Assembly: GCA_963806955.1 (NCBI GenBank)
Contig: CAWDZG010000001.1
Location: forward strand, 310,001-374,000
From: Gaiellasilicea sp963806955
GTDB lineage: Bacteria; Actinomycetota; Thermoleophilia; Gaiellales; Gaiellaceae
DNA length: 64,000 bases
Direction of reading: 5' to 3'
Under the pieces are notes generated by a model that worked only from the letters and a program-made list of their open reading frames with translations, was not told the DNA's origin and searched no databases. This document shows positions 7,923 through 16,358 of the stretch, piece by piece; the first letter of the stretch is position 1; every line of letters starts with the position of its first letter. A program made the translations under genes and the position numbers.

Positions 7923-9679
7923 GCGCTCTCCTTCAGCAGCCCCTGGATCAGGCCGTGCTCGTGGATCTCCTGGTAGACGGCGCTCGTCGCGAGCACCTCG
8001 GCCTGCGTGCCGTGCGCGGCGATGCGGCCGTGCTCGAGGACGACGACCTCGTCGGCGAGCGCGATCGTCGAGAGGCGGTGCGCGATGATGATCGTCGTCC
8101 GGCCCCGCATCGCTTCGGCGAGGCCCGCGCGGATCTTCGCCTCGGTCGTCGCGTCGACCGAGGCGGTCGCGTCGTCGAGGATCAGGATGCGCGGGTCGAT
8201 CACGAGCGCGCGCGCGATCGCGAGCCGCTGCCGCTGGCCGCCCGAGAGCGTGATCCCGCGCTCGCCGATCACCGTGTCGTAGCCGAGCGGCAGCTCCTCC
8301 ACGAACTCGTGTGCCTGCGCGGCGCGGGCCGCCTGCTCGATTCGTTCGTCGGTCGCGTCGAGGACGCCGAACGCGATGTTCTCGCTGACGCTCGCCGAGA
8401 AGAGGAACGGATCCTGCGAGATGACGCCGATCTCGCGGCGGAGCGAGCGGCGTGCGACGTCGCGGACGTCGACGCCGTCGACGAGGATGCGTCCCTCGGT
8501 CGCGTCGTAGAAGCGCGGCACGAGTGCGGCGAGCGTCGTCTTGCCCGACCCGGTGTGGCCGATCAGGGCGACCGTCTTCCCCGCCGCGATCTCGAGGTCG
8601 ATCTCGTGCAGCACGGGGCGGTCCGGGGCGTAGGAGAAGGTGAGCCGCTCGAAGCGGATCGCACCGGGCCCCTCGGGGAGCTCGATCGCCCCGGGCAGGT
8701 CCTCGACGCCCTCCGGCTCGTCCATCACCTCGAAGATCCGCTCGCCGGACGCGGTCGCCCGCTGCGCCTGGCCCACCCACATCCCGAGGCTCCGCAGCGG
8801 CACGATCAGCATCGCCAGCAGCAGGTTGAACTCGAAGAACTGACTCAGCGTCAGCGAGCCGTTGACGACCATGCGGCCGGCCGCGAGCAGGACAGCTGCC
8901 TGCGCGAGCAACGGCAGGAACGAGAGCAGCGGCACGTAGATCGCGCGCTGGCGGAACGCGCGCACCGTCGCGTCGAAGACCGCTCCCGACGCTCGCTCGA
9001 ACAGCGCCTGCCGCCGGTCCTCCTGCGCGAACGACTTGACGACGTGGACGCCGACGATCGACTCCTCCGTCACGGTCGCGACGTCGCCGAGCTTCTGCTG
9101 GACGTCGCGCAGGACGGGGTGCGAGACGTGGCTGTAGCGGTAGGCGACAGCCACGATCATCGGCGTGATCGCCAGGGCGATCACCGCCAGGCGCCACTCG
9201 ATCACGAAGAGCACGGCCATCACCGAGACGATCGTGAGCACGTGCTGGAAGAAGAAGATGAGGCCGAAGCCGAGGAAGAAGCGGACCGACTGCAGGTCGA
9301 CGGTCGCGCGGGACATCAGCTGGCCGGTCTGGTGGCGGTCGTAGAAGCCGAACGAGAGCCGCAGCAGGTGCCCGTAGAGCCCTTCGCGCATGTCCTTCTC
9401 GATTCCGAGCGCCTGGCGGCCGGAGATCACGCGCCGCCCGACCATCAGGGCGGCCTTGACGACGCCGACGGCCATGATCGCCGCGACCACCCAGGCCAGC
9501 GTGCGCGTGCCCCGCTGTGTCTCGATCCCGTCGATCGCCTCGCCGACGAGCAGAACGATCCCGATCGCCGCCGCCTGTGAGAGCACGGCAAGGATGGTCG
9601 AGACGATCAGCGAGCGCTTGTAGGGCTGCAGGAACCCGAGCAACCGGATGAACGTGCGGCGGTACGGGACCTGGCTCAC
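7919..9679 (-). CDS. ABC exporter half-transporter, degenerate Walker B subunit
   Basis: A 586-residue exporter subunit with the same layout: TM domain, Walker A GHTGSGKTT (about 372), Q-loop ISQDPFLFSAS, canonical signature LSGGQRQRLAIARAL (about 476) and Walker B ILILDDATASVD (about 496), where Asp replaces the catalytic Glu. That substitution is the known mark of the non-hydrolysing half in heterodimeric exporters such as TM287/288 and BmrCD. First gene of the exporter operon; GTG at 9679 has TAGATT six bases upstream. Confidence 0.93.
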   Translation of the reverse strand: MSQVPYRRTFIRLLGFLQPYKRSLIVSTILAVLSQAAAIGIVLLVGEAIDGIETQRGTRTLAWVVAAIMAVGVVKAALMVGRRVISGRQALGIEKDMREGLYGHLLRLSFGFYDRHQTGQLMSRATVDLQSVRFFLGFGLIFFFQHVLTIVSVMAVLFVIEWRLAVIALAITPMIVAVAYRYSHVSHPVLRDVQQKLGDVATVTEESIVGVHVVKSFAQEDRRQALFERASGAVFDATVRAFRQRAIYVPLLSFLPLLAQAAVLLAAGRMVVNGSLTLSQFFEFNLLLAMLIVPLRSLGMWVGQAQRATASGERIFEVMDEPEGVEDLPGAIELPEGPGAIRFERLTFSYAPDRPVLHEIDLEIAAGKTVALIGHTGSGKTTLAALVPRFYDATEGRILVDGVDVRDVARRSLRREIGVISQDPFLFSASVSENIAFGVLDATDERIEQAARAAQAHEFVEELPLGYDTVIGERGITLSGGQRQRLAIARALVIDPRILILDDATASVDATTEAKIRAGLAEAMRGRTTIIIAHRLSTIALADEVVVLEHGRIAAHGTQAEVLATSAVYQEIHEHGLIQGLLKESA

Positions 9680-9691
9680 CGGCGAAATCTA
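9677..9691 (-). promoter_or_regulatory. Leaderless -10 for ABC exporter operon
   Basis: Minus-strand TAGATT at 9691-9686, six bases, then GTG at 9679. Confidence 0.5.
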
Positions 9692-9742
9692 GCCGTCGGC
9701 CTCGAGGCGGCCGAGCTCGCGGCGGGGGCGCCGACCCTCGCC

Positions 9743-9757
9743 TAGACTCCGGGCATC
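9743..9757 (+). promoter_or_regulatory. Leaderless -10 leading to an ATC codon
   Basis: TAGACT at 9743-9748, six bases (CCGGGC), then ATC at 9755 in frame with the DinB-like protein. The hexamer also holds the in-frame TAG that closes the upstream frame. Confidence 0.45.
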
Positions 9758-10258
9758 TCGATCCGACGCTTCTACGACCGCTGGCCGCAGTACAACCGGC
9801 GCCTGACGGAGGTCGTCGGCGCGATGTCCGACGCCCAGCTCGCGATCCGGCCGGCACCGGACGGCTGGCCGATCTGGGCCACGGTCGGGCACACCGCCGG
9901 CGTCCGCGTGTACTGGCTGTGCGGCGTCGTGGGCGAGCCGGGCGCGGAGGCCACGCCGTTCCCGGATGCGCTGACCGGCGAGGGCTGGGAGGACGACCTC
10001 GATCATCCCCGCAACGCGACCGAGCTCGTCCACGCGCTCGACACGACCTGGGCGATCGTCGACCGCGTGCTCGACGAGTGGACGCCGGAGCTGCTCGACG
10101 AGCCGGTCGAGCGGTCGTTCGGCGGTGCGCAGCAGGTCCATTCGCGGGCCTCGATCCTGCAACGTCTGCTGACGCACGAGGCCTACCACTGCGGCGAGCT
10201 GTCACAGACGCTCGGGATCCACGGGCTGCCGCAGATCGACCTGTGGCGGTCCGACTGA
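9755..10258 (+). CDS. DinB-family protein, possible ATC start
   Basis: A four-helix DinB/YfiT-type protein (about 167 residues). Conserved family features: first helix FYDRWPQYNRRLTEVV, then IRPAPDGWPIWATVGHTAGVRVYWL with the metal-binding His of helix 2, and a late HEAYHCGELSQTL with the His pair that completes the three-His site. The first usual start is ATG 9824, which would cut away helix 1. The only codons between the in-frame stop at 9743 and 9824 are non-standard, and ATC 9755 lies exactly where the hexamer rule places a start. Known members act as thiol-dependent transferases or detoxification enzymes. Sequencing error is the main alternative for the odd start. Confidence 0.75.
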   Translation: MSIRRFYDRWPQYNRRLTEVVGAMSDAQLAIRPAPDGWPIWATVGHTAGVRVYWLCGVVGEPGAEATPFPDALTGEGWEDDLDHPRNATELVHALDTTWAIVDRVLDEWTPELLDEPVERSFGGAQQVHSRASILQRLLTHEAYHCGELSQTLGIHGLPQIDLWRSD

Positions 10259-10270
10259 CGGGCGGCAGCC

Positions 10271-10876
10271 TCAGGCGAGCCGTCCGAGCTCGCGGCGCAC
10301 GTGGACGAGGGCCTTGCCGAGCCGCGCGCGGTTCGCCTCGTCGTTCAGCCAGCCGCTCGCGCCGGAGGGGTGGGGGAGCGGGACGACGATCGCGCCGTGC
10401 CTCGTGTAGCTCTTGCCGATCGCCCCGGTGAGCGTCGGGATCCCGAGCAGCCGCTTCAGTGCGAGCCCGCCGACGGTGACGATCAGGTCGGGGCGCAGCA
10501 GCTCCAGCTCCCAGTCGCGCCAGAACTCGCACAGGTCCTGCTCGCGCGGTGTCGGCGTCCGGTCGCCGCGGCCGGACGCGGGCCGGCCGGGATAGCAACG
10601 GGTGACGGAGGCGCAGTAGAAGCGCTCGTAGAGCTCGTCGCCGTCGAGCCGCAGCCAGCGCCGCAGCGTCTGGCCCGCGCGGCCGCGCCACGGCAGCCGC
10701 TCCTCGCCCTCGACGATCCCCGGCGCCTGGCCGAAGAGATACGCCCGCTGGCCGTGGAAGGGCGCCCGCACCGGCCACGACTCGATCTGGAAGCCCGCTT
10801 CGAGGCAGGCGCGACAGCGGGCGTTGTCGCGCTGCAGCGACGCGAGCGACCGGTAGGAGCGCTTGCGGACGGTCAC
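10271..10876 (-). CDS. Uracil-DNA glycosylase, family-4-like
   Basis: A 201-residue base-excision enzyme. The four Cys of the family 4 iron-sulfur site can be placed: CRAC (about 21-24), TRCYP and EQDLC. Motif 1 is FGQAPGIVEGEERLPWRGRAG, and motif 2 is HPSGASGWLN, which fits the HPS/HPA end loop. It removes uracil from DNA in known members, important for a high-GC genome prone to cytosine deamination. GTG at 10876 overlaps the VOC gene stop by 4 nt, making it last in a three-gene operon. GQAPG rather than GEAPG suggests a diverged subgroup. Confidence 0.85.
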   Translation of the reverse strand: MTVRKRSYRSLASLQRDNARCRACLEAGFQIESWPVRAPFHGQRAYLFGQAPGIVEGEERLPWRGRAGQTLRRWLRLDGDELYERFYCASVTRCYPGRPASGRGDRTPTPREQDLCEFWRDWELELLRPDLIVTVGGLALKRLLGIPTLTGAIGKSYTRHGAIVVPLPHPSGASGWLNDEANRARLGKALVHVRRELGRLA

Positions 10877-11205
10877 TCGACGGGGGTGCCGACGCGGACC
10901 CGGTTGCCGTCGGGGTCGGCGAGCTCGAGCTCACGGACGCCGTACGGGGCGAGCTCCGGCTCGATCTCGAACTCCCGGCCGACGGCGTCGACGTCCTCGA
11001 CGTAGAGGTAGACGAGGCCGTTCGGCGGGGCGTCGCCGGTGTGCTCGGAGAGGAAGAGGCGAGCGTCGCCGCGGGCGAGCGCGACGAAGAGGGGGAGCCC
11101 GGGCTCGAAGCGGTGGCGCCACTCGACCTCGAAGCCGATGCGCGCGTACCAGGCCGCGCTCGCCTCGGCGTCGGTGACGCGGAGGAAGGGGACGACCGAG
11201 GTCAC
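10873..11205 (-). CDS. VOC/glyoxalase-bleomycin-resistance family protein
   Basis: A 110-residue single VOC unit: TSVVPFLRVTDAEASAAWYARIGFEVEW (first beta-alpha-beta) and LYVEDVDAVG... RELELADPDGNRVRVG (second half with the conserved DPDGN). Metal-dependent lyases, dioxygenases and drug-binding proteins share this fold; the role here is not known. GTG at 11205 overlaps by 4 nt the repaired stop of the methyltransferase gene at 11202. Confidence 0.85.
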   Translation of the reverse strand: MTSVVPFLRVTDAEASAAWYARIGFEVEWRHRFEPGLPLFVALARGDARLFLSEHTGDAPPNGLVYLYVEDVDAVGREFEIEPELAPYGVRELELADPDGNRVRVGTPVE

Positions 11206-11796
11206 GCGCGCGAGACCACCGCCACGAACCAGCGGCCGGCGTGGAGCGTCTCGCCGCCGCCGAGCTCGCGCGCGAGCGCGTCCGGGCTCGAAGTAGCGCT
11301 TGTAGACCTGCCAGCGGGAGCCGTCGTTCAGGACGCGTTCCTGCAGCTCCTCCGGCTCGACGTCGTCGCGCAGCGCCGAGTCGACGACGACGAGCTCCGG
11401 CGCGATCCGCTGAGCCTCGGCGAGGAAGCGTCCGCGCTCCCCGTCCTCGAGATGGCCGTAGAAATGGCTCGTGAACACGCGCTCGAAGGTGTCGTCGGCG
11501 AAGGGGAGGCGGAGCGCGTCCGACTGCACGAACGCCGTCATCGGCAGTCGCGCGCTCGCGACCTCGAGCATCGCGGCGCTGCCGTCGAGGCCGGTCACGT
11601 CGCCGGGAAGGTGCTGTGTCAGGAAGCCGGTGCCGCAGGCGACGTCGAGCGTCCGCGCCGGCGGCAGGCCGGCGAGCACCCCGATCAGCGCGTCGCGCTC
11701 CTCGTCCCAGCCGGGCCGGTCGCGTGCCGCGAACAGGCCGGTTCCAAGCCACCAGTCGTCGTATTCCGGCGCCCGCGCTTCGTAGTAGGCCTGCAC
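11202..11796 (-). CDS. SAM-dependent methyltransferase (class I), frameshifted near its 3' end
   Basis: About 197 residues after correcting one base. Motif I is TLDVACGTGFLTQHL (about 49-63), motif II LDGSAAMLEVA, followed by VQSDALRLPFADDTFERVFTS. The open frame runs YFEP then loses homology. Dropping one base near 11284 restores an end of the type ALARELGGGETLHAGRWFVAV and a TGA at 11202 that overlaps the next gene by 4 nt, the normal pattern here. The original frame instead runs straight into the VOC gene as a false fusion. Substrate unknown. Confidence 0.8.
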
Positions 11797-11816
11797 CCTC
11801 CTAATCTACGACCGTG
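11794..11816. promoter_or_regulatory. Overlapping bidirectional leaderless promoter
   Basis: Plus strand: TAATCT (11802-11807), six bases, GTG at 11814. Minus strand: TAGATT (11808-11803), six bases (AGGAGG), GTG at 11796. The two hexamers share five base pairs, and the start codons face away from each other only 17 nt apart. Confidence 0.6.
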
Positions 11817-12683
11817 CTCGAGTCGGTGCCGAACTTCTCCGAGGGCCGCGACGACGCCGTCGTCGAGGCGCTGCGCGCCGCGCTGGCGGCGCACGCGCGG
11901 CTGCTCGACGTCCACGTCGACGCCGACCACCACCGCTCCGTCTTCACGCTCGTCGGCGAGCCGGACGAGCTCGTCGAGACGCTGCTCGCCGGGATCGCGT
12001 GCGCGCGCGACCGGATCGACCTGCGCCGCCACGAGGGAGCGCACCCGCGGATCGGGGCCGCGGACGTCGTGCCGGTCGTGCCGATCAGGCCCGAGGACAT
12101 GCCCGCCGCCGTCGAGACTGCGCGCGCGCTCGCAGCGCGGATCGGCGACGAGCTCGGGCTGCCGGTCTTCTGTTACGGCGAGCTCGCACCCGGCCGCGGC
12201 CCCGCCTTCTTCCGCAAGGGCGGCCCCGAGGAGCTGCAGCGCCGGATCGACGCCGGCGAGCTCGCGCCCGACTTCGGGCCTGCGCGGCTCGACGAGCGCG
12301 CGGGCGGCGTCATCGTCGGCGCCCGGCGCCCCCTGATCGCCTTCAACGTCAACTTGCGCGGCTCGCACGAGGTCGCCCGCGCGATCGCGGCGGCCGTCCG
12401 CGAGACCGGCGGCGGCTTCCCCGGGGTGCGCGCGCTCGGCCTCGACCTGCCGCGTGCCGGCGTCGTCCAGGTCTCCATGAACGTCGAGGACTGGGAGGCC
12501 GCAGCGCTGCACGAGATCGTCGTCCGCATCGAGGCTGAGGCGAGGGAGCGCGGGGCGGCGGTGCTCGGCTCCGAGCTGGTCGGCCTGATGCCCGCGGGAG
12601 CTGCGGCCGCCGCGGCCGGCGCGATGCTGCGCATCGACGGCTTCGACGCGACGCGGGTGCTCGAGCTCCGGCTGCTCCCGTAG
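11814..12683 (+). CDS. Glutamate formimidoyltransferase
   Basis: A 289-residue protein equal to the N-terminal transferase half of FTCD (EC 2.1.2.5). It moves the formimino group of N-formimino-glutamate to tetrahydrofolate. Family motifs: SVPNFSEGRD at the N-terminus, DADHHRSVFTLVG, HEGAHPRIGAADVVP, and the AFNVNL strand. It is followed shortly by hutH, hutU and hutI. No HutG or HutF is present, so the hut route should end in folate chemistry with the cyclodeaminase at 2330. Start set by the hexamer at 11802. Confidence 0.93.
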   Translation: MLESVPNFSEGRDDAVVEALRAALAAHARLLDVHVDADHHRSVFTLVGEPDELVETLLAGIACARDRIDLRRHEGAHPRIGAADVVPVVPIRPEDMPAAVETARALAARIGDELGLPVFCYGELAPGRGPAFFRKGGPEELQRRIDAGELAPDFGPARLDERAGGVIVGARRPLIAFNVNLRGSHEVARAIAAAVRETGGGFPGVRALGLDLPRAGVVQVSMNVEDWEAAALHEIVVRIEAEARERGAAVLGSELVGLMPAGAAAAAAGAMLRIDGFDATRVLELRLLP

Positions 12684-12746
12684 CGGGGGTTTCCCTCAGG
12701 CCCACCTCTGGTAGGGGAGAAGGGACAGCGAACAAAAGGAGCACGC

Positions 12747-13103
12747 ATGAAGAAGTTTGGGATCGGACTCGGTTTGCTCGCGATCGGCGTCGGCGCGCTC
12801 GCGACCCGCAAGGGGAAGGTCATCGTCGGCAAGGTGCACGGAGCCGTCAGTGCTCTCTTGCCGCGTGACTACGACGATGCGACCCTGAAGGCGAAGGTCG
12901 AGAGCGAGCTCTTCCGCGAGGAGCACGAGGTCAAGGCCGCGATCAACATCAACGCCCAGGACGGCGTCGTCCAGCTGCGCGGCGAGCTGCCCTCGCAGGA
13001 GCTGATCGACACGCTCGCCGAGCGGACGCAGAGGATCCGCGGCGTGCGCGACGTCGAGAACCTGCTCCACACGACCGGCACCGAAGCGCCGATGCACCAC
13101 TAG
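12747..13103 (+). CDS. BON-domain protein
   Basis: A 118-residue protein with an N-terminal hydrophobic segment (FGIGLGLLAIGVGALA, residues 4-19) and a BON domain (about 45-110: DDATLKAKVESELF... INAQDGVVQLRGELPSQELIDTLAERTQRIRGVRDVENLL). BON domains bind phospholipid surfaces or stabilise envelope proteins. AAAGGAG seven bases before the ATG is a clear Shine-Dalgarno site. It sits between the formimidoyltransferase and hutH with no evident link to histidine use. Confidence 0.88.
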   Translation: MKKFGIGLGLLAIGVGALATRKGKVIVGKVHGAVSALLPRDYDDATLKAKVESELFREEHEVKAAININAQDGVVQLRGELPSQELIDTLAERTQRIRGVRDVENLLHTTGTEAPMHH

Positions 13104-13117
13104 TCCCGACCCGGGAC

Positions 13118-13133
13118 TAGACTCGCTCGCGTG
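13118..13133 (+). promoter_or_regulatory. Leaderless -10 for hut operon
   Basis: TAGACT at 13118-13123, seven bases, GTG of hutH at 13131. It should drive hutH-hutU-hutI. Confidence 0.5.
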
Positions 13134-14651
13134 AGCCACGCCCTGACCGGGAACGACCTCCGGGTCGAGGACGTCTGGCAGGTCGCGGTGCAGCGCGAGC
13201 CGGTCGAGCTGACCGACTCCGCGCGGGAGCAGATGCGGGCGGCCCGGGCGCTCGTCGAGCATGCCGCCGAGCACACGTACGGCGTCAACACCGGTTTCGG
13301 CCGCTTCGTCTCCGAGTCGATCCCGGCCGACAAGGTCGATGAGTTACAGCTCCGCCTGCTCCGCAGCCACGCCTGCGGAGTGGGCGAGCCGTACCCGGAC
13401 GAGGTCGTGCGCGCCGCGATGCTGCTCCGTGCGAACGCGCTCGCAAAGGGGTATTCCGGCGCGCGGATCGAGACCGTGGAGCTGCTCGTCGAGTGCCTGA
13501 ACCGAGGCGTGCTCCCGCGCGTGCCGGCGCGAGGGTCGGTCGGCGCGAGCGGCGACCTCGCCCCGCTCGCGCACCTGGCGCTGCCGCTCGTCGGCGAGGG
13601 GCAGGCGTGGTTCGACGGGACCCTCCACGCCGGCGCCGACGCGCTCGCCGCGGCCGGGCTCGAACCGGTCGTGCTCGGCGCCAAGGAGGGGCTGTCGTTG
13701 ATCAACGGCACCCAGTTCATGGCCTCGATGGCCGCGCTGGCACTCCAACGTGCGTGGCGGCTCGCGCGGGTCGCCGACCTCGCCTGCGCGCTCTCGCTCG
13801 AGGCGCTGCAGGGCTCGCGGACGAGCTTCCATCCGGCGATCCACGCGGCGCGGCCGCTCAAGGGGCAGGTCGACTCGGCCGCGAACCTGCGCCGGCTGCT
13901 CGAGGACTCGGCGATCATCGACTCGCACCGCTGGTGCGACCGCGTCCAGGACGCCTACTCGCTCCGGTGCGCACCGCAGGTGCACGGCGCGAGCCGCGAC
14001 ATCCTGGACTACGTCGAGGCGACCGTCGGCGTCGAGCTGAACGCCGCGACCGACAACCCGCTCGTGCTCGTCGACGAGGGGATCGTCGTCTCGAACGGGA
14101 ACTTCCACGGCCAGCCGCTCGCGTTCGGGCTCGACACGCTCGCGATGGCCGTCGCCGAACTGGCGAGCATCTCCGAGCGCCGGGTCGAGCGGCTCGTCAA
14201 CCCGTCGCTCTCCGAGGGGCTGCCGCCGTTCCTGACGCTCGAGGGCGGGCTCAACAGCGGCTTCATGATCCCGCAGTACGTGGCCGCGTCGCTCGTCTCC
14301 GAGAACAAGTCGCTCTGCCACCCGGCGAGCGTCGACTCGATTCCCACGAGCGCCGGACAGGAGGATCATGTGTCGATGGGGAACGCAGCCGGCCTGAAGG
14401 CTCTGCAGGTGCTCGCGAACAGCGAGCGGGCGCTGGCGATCGAGTTGCTCGCGGGCGCGCAGGCGATCGAGTTCCTCGCCCCGCTCGAGCCGGGCCCGGG
14501 CGTGCGGGCGACGCACGGCGCGGTGCGGGCGCTCTCCGAGCGCGTTCGCGACGACCGCTCGCTCTCGGAGGACATCGAGCGTGTCGCCGACGCCATCCGT
14601 GACGGTTCGATCCTCGCCGCCGCCGAGGCCAAGATCGGGGCACTCGCGTGA
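13131..14651 (+). CDS. hutH: Histidine ammonia-lyase
   Basis: A 506-residue enzyme converting L-histidine to urocanate and ammonia. The Ala-Ser-Gly that cyclises into the MIO cofactor is in GSVGASGDLAPLAHLAL (about residues 138-154). Other family marks are YGVNTGFGRF near the N-terminus, QDAYSLRCAPQVHGA and the late QEDHVSMG. Length is normal. First gene of hutH-hutU-hutI, with a 4-nt overlap to hutU. Confidence 0.97.
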   Translation: MSHALTGNDLRVEDVWQVAVQREPVELTDSAREQMRAARALVEHAAEHTYGVNTGFGRFVSESIPADKVDELQLRLLRSHACGVGEPYPDEVVRAAMLLRANALAKGYSGARIETVELLVECLNRGVLPRVPARGSVGASGDLAPLAHLALPLVGEGQAWFDGTLHAGADALAAAGLEPVVLGAKEGLSLINGTQFMASMAALALQRAWRLARVADLACALSLEALQGSRTSFHPAIHAARPLKGQVDSAANLRRLLEDSAIIDSHRWCDRVQDAYSLRCAPQVHGASRDILDYVEATVGVELNAATDNPLVLVDEGIVVSNGNFHGQPLAFGLDTLAMAVAELASISERRVERLVNPSLSEGLPPFLTLEGGLNSGFMIPQYVAASLVSENKSLCHPASVDSIPTSAGQEDHVSMGNAAGLKALQVLANSERALAIELLAGAQAIEFLAPLEPGPGVRATHGAVRALSERVRDDRSLSEDIERVADAIRDGSILAAAEAKIGALA

Positions 14652-16357
14652 GCGTCTCCTCGCTCGACGCGCTCGTCGAGTCGCTCGCCGGCGACCTCTC
14701 TGCGATCCGGGCGCCGCGCGGCCGGGAGCTCAACGCCCGCTCCTGGCAGACGGAGGCGCCGCTGCGGATGCTCCTGAACAACCTCGACCCCGAGGTGGCG
14801 GAGCGGCCCGAGGAGCTCGTCGTCTACGGCGGCTCCGGCCGCGCCGCGCGGTCGCACGAGGCGCTGAAGGCGATCGTGCGCACGCTGCTGCGGCTGCGCG
14901 ACGACGAGACGCTGCTCGTCCAGAGCGGCAAGCCGGTCGGCGTCTTCCGCACGCACGAGGGCGCGCCGCGCGTCCTGATCGCGAACTCGCTGCTCGTGCC
15001 GCGCTGGGCGAACTGGGACGAGTTCCGGCGGCTCGAGGCGGAGGGTCTGACGATGTTCGGGCAGATGACCGCCGGCAGCTGGATCTACATCGGCACCCAG
15101 GGGATCCTGCAGGGCACCTACCAGACGTTCGCCGCCGCGGGCGAGAAGCACTTCGGCAGCGCCGACCTCGCCGGGCGCACGATCCTGACCGCCGGGCTCG
15201 GCGGCATGGGCGGCGCGCAGCCGCTCGCGGCGACGATGGCCGGCGCGGCGATCCTCTGCATCGAGGTCGACCCGTCACGGATCGCGCGCCGGCTGGAGAC
15301 GCGCTACCTCGACGAGGTCGCCGACTCGCTCGAGGACGGCGTCGCGCGCGTGCGGGCGGCGGCGGCGGAGGGGCGCGCGCTCTCGGTCGCGGTCGAGGGC
15401 AACGCGGCCGAGGTCGTGCCGGAACTGGCACGAAACAGTGAATCTTTCGACCTCGTCACCGACCAGACGGCGGCCCACGATCCGCTCACCGGCTACGTCC
15501 CGGCGGGCCTGTCGGTCGCGGAAGCGGCTTCGTTGCGCGCTTCCGACCCCGAGGAGTACCTCCGCCGGGCGCGCGAGTCGATCGCGGCGCACGTCGAGGG
15601 CATGCTCGAGTTCGTCCGCGCGGGCAGCTATGTCTTCGACTATGGCAACAACCTGCGCGGGGAGGCACATGAGGGAGGAGTAGAGGAGGCCTTCTCATAC
15701 CCGGGCTTCGTCCCGGCCTATATCCGGCCGCTCTTCTGCCGCGGCATCGGCCCCTTCCGGTGGGCCGTCCTCTCGGGCGACCCGGCCGACATCGCCGCGA
15801 TCGACGAGGAGTTCCAGCGGCTCTTCCCCGACGACGTGCTGCTCCAGCGCTGGCTCGAGCTGGCCCCCGAGCGCGTCGCCTTCCAGGGGCTGCCGGCCCG
15901 CATCTGCTGGCTCGGCTACGGCGACCGAGCGAAAGCAGGCCTCGCGATCAACGAGCTCGTCCGCTCGGGCGCTGTGTCGGCGCCGGTCGTGATCGGGCGC
16001 GACCACCTCGACTCCGGTTCGGTGGCGTCCCCGTACCGCGAGACCGAGGCGATGCAGGACGGCTCCGACGCGATCGCCGACTGGCCGATCCTGAACGCGC
16101 TCCTGAACACGGCGGCGGGCGCGACCTGGGTCAGCGTCCACCACGGCGGCGGCGTCGGGATCGGCAACTCGATCCACGCCGGCATGGTCGTGCTCGCCGA
16201 CGGCAGCGCCGAGGCGGCGGAGCGGCTCGAGCGCGTGCTCACGACCGATCCTGGGACCGGCGTGATGCGCCACGCCGACGCGGGCTACGACGAGGCGCTC
16301 GACGCCGCGCGCGACGGCGGCCTCGACCTGCCGAGCCTGCCCGCATCCGGCTCCTGA
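14648..16357 (+). CDS. hutU: Urocanate hydratase
   Basis: A 569-residue NAD+-dependent enzyme turning urocanate into imidazolone propionate. Visible marks: YGGSGRAAR, the GQMTAGSWIYIGTQGI segment, the NAD-binding TAGLGGMGGAQPL (about 180-192) and the catalytic Cys in FCRGIGPFRW. Its GTG overlaps the hutH stop by 4 nt, and hutI starts one base after its stop. Confidence 0.97.
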   Translation: MSVSSLDALVESLAGDLSAIRAPRGRELNARSWQTEAPLRMLLNNLDPEVAERPEELVVYGGSGRAARSHEALKAIVRTLLRLRDDETLLVQSGKPVGVFRTHEGAPRVLIANSLLVPRWANWDEFRRLEAEGLTMFGQMTAGSWIYIGTQGILQGTYQTFAAAGEKHFGSADLAGRTILTAGLGGMGGAQPLAATMAGAAILCIEVDPSRIARRLETRYLDEVADSLEDGVARVRAAAAEGRALSVAVEGNAAEVVPELARNSESFDLVTDQTAAHDPLTGYVPAGLSVAEAASLRASDPEEYLRRARESIAAHVEGMLEFVRAGSYVFDYGNNLRGEAHEGGVEEAFSYPGFVPAYIRPLFCRGIGPFRWAVLSGDPADIAAIDEEFQRLFPDDVLLQRWLELAPERVAFQGLPARICWLGYGDRAKAGLAINELVRSGAVSAPVVIGRDHLDSGSVASPYRETEAMQDGSDAIADWPILNALLNTAAGATWVSVHHGGGVGIGNSIHAGMVVLADGSAEAAERLERVLTTDPGTGVMRHADAGYDEALDAARDGGLDLPSLPASGS

Positions 16358-16358
16358 C

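Noticed and set aside
6114..10934. A 1606-codon open frame on the minus strand
   Set aside because: It is in part the real exporter subunit, but upstream of 7922 it runs out of frame across the second exporter gene, the DinB gene and the glycosylase gene. The sequence there is Arg/Pro/Ala-rich shadow coding of a high-GC genome.
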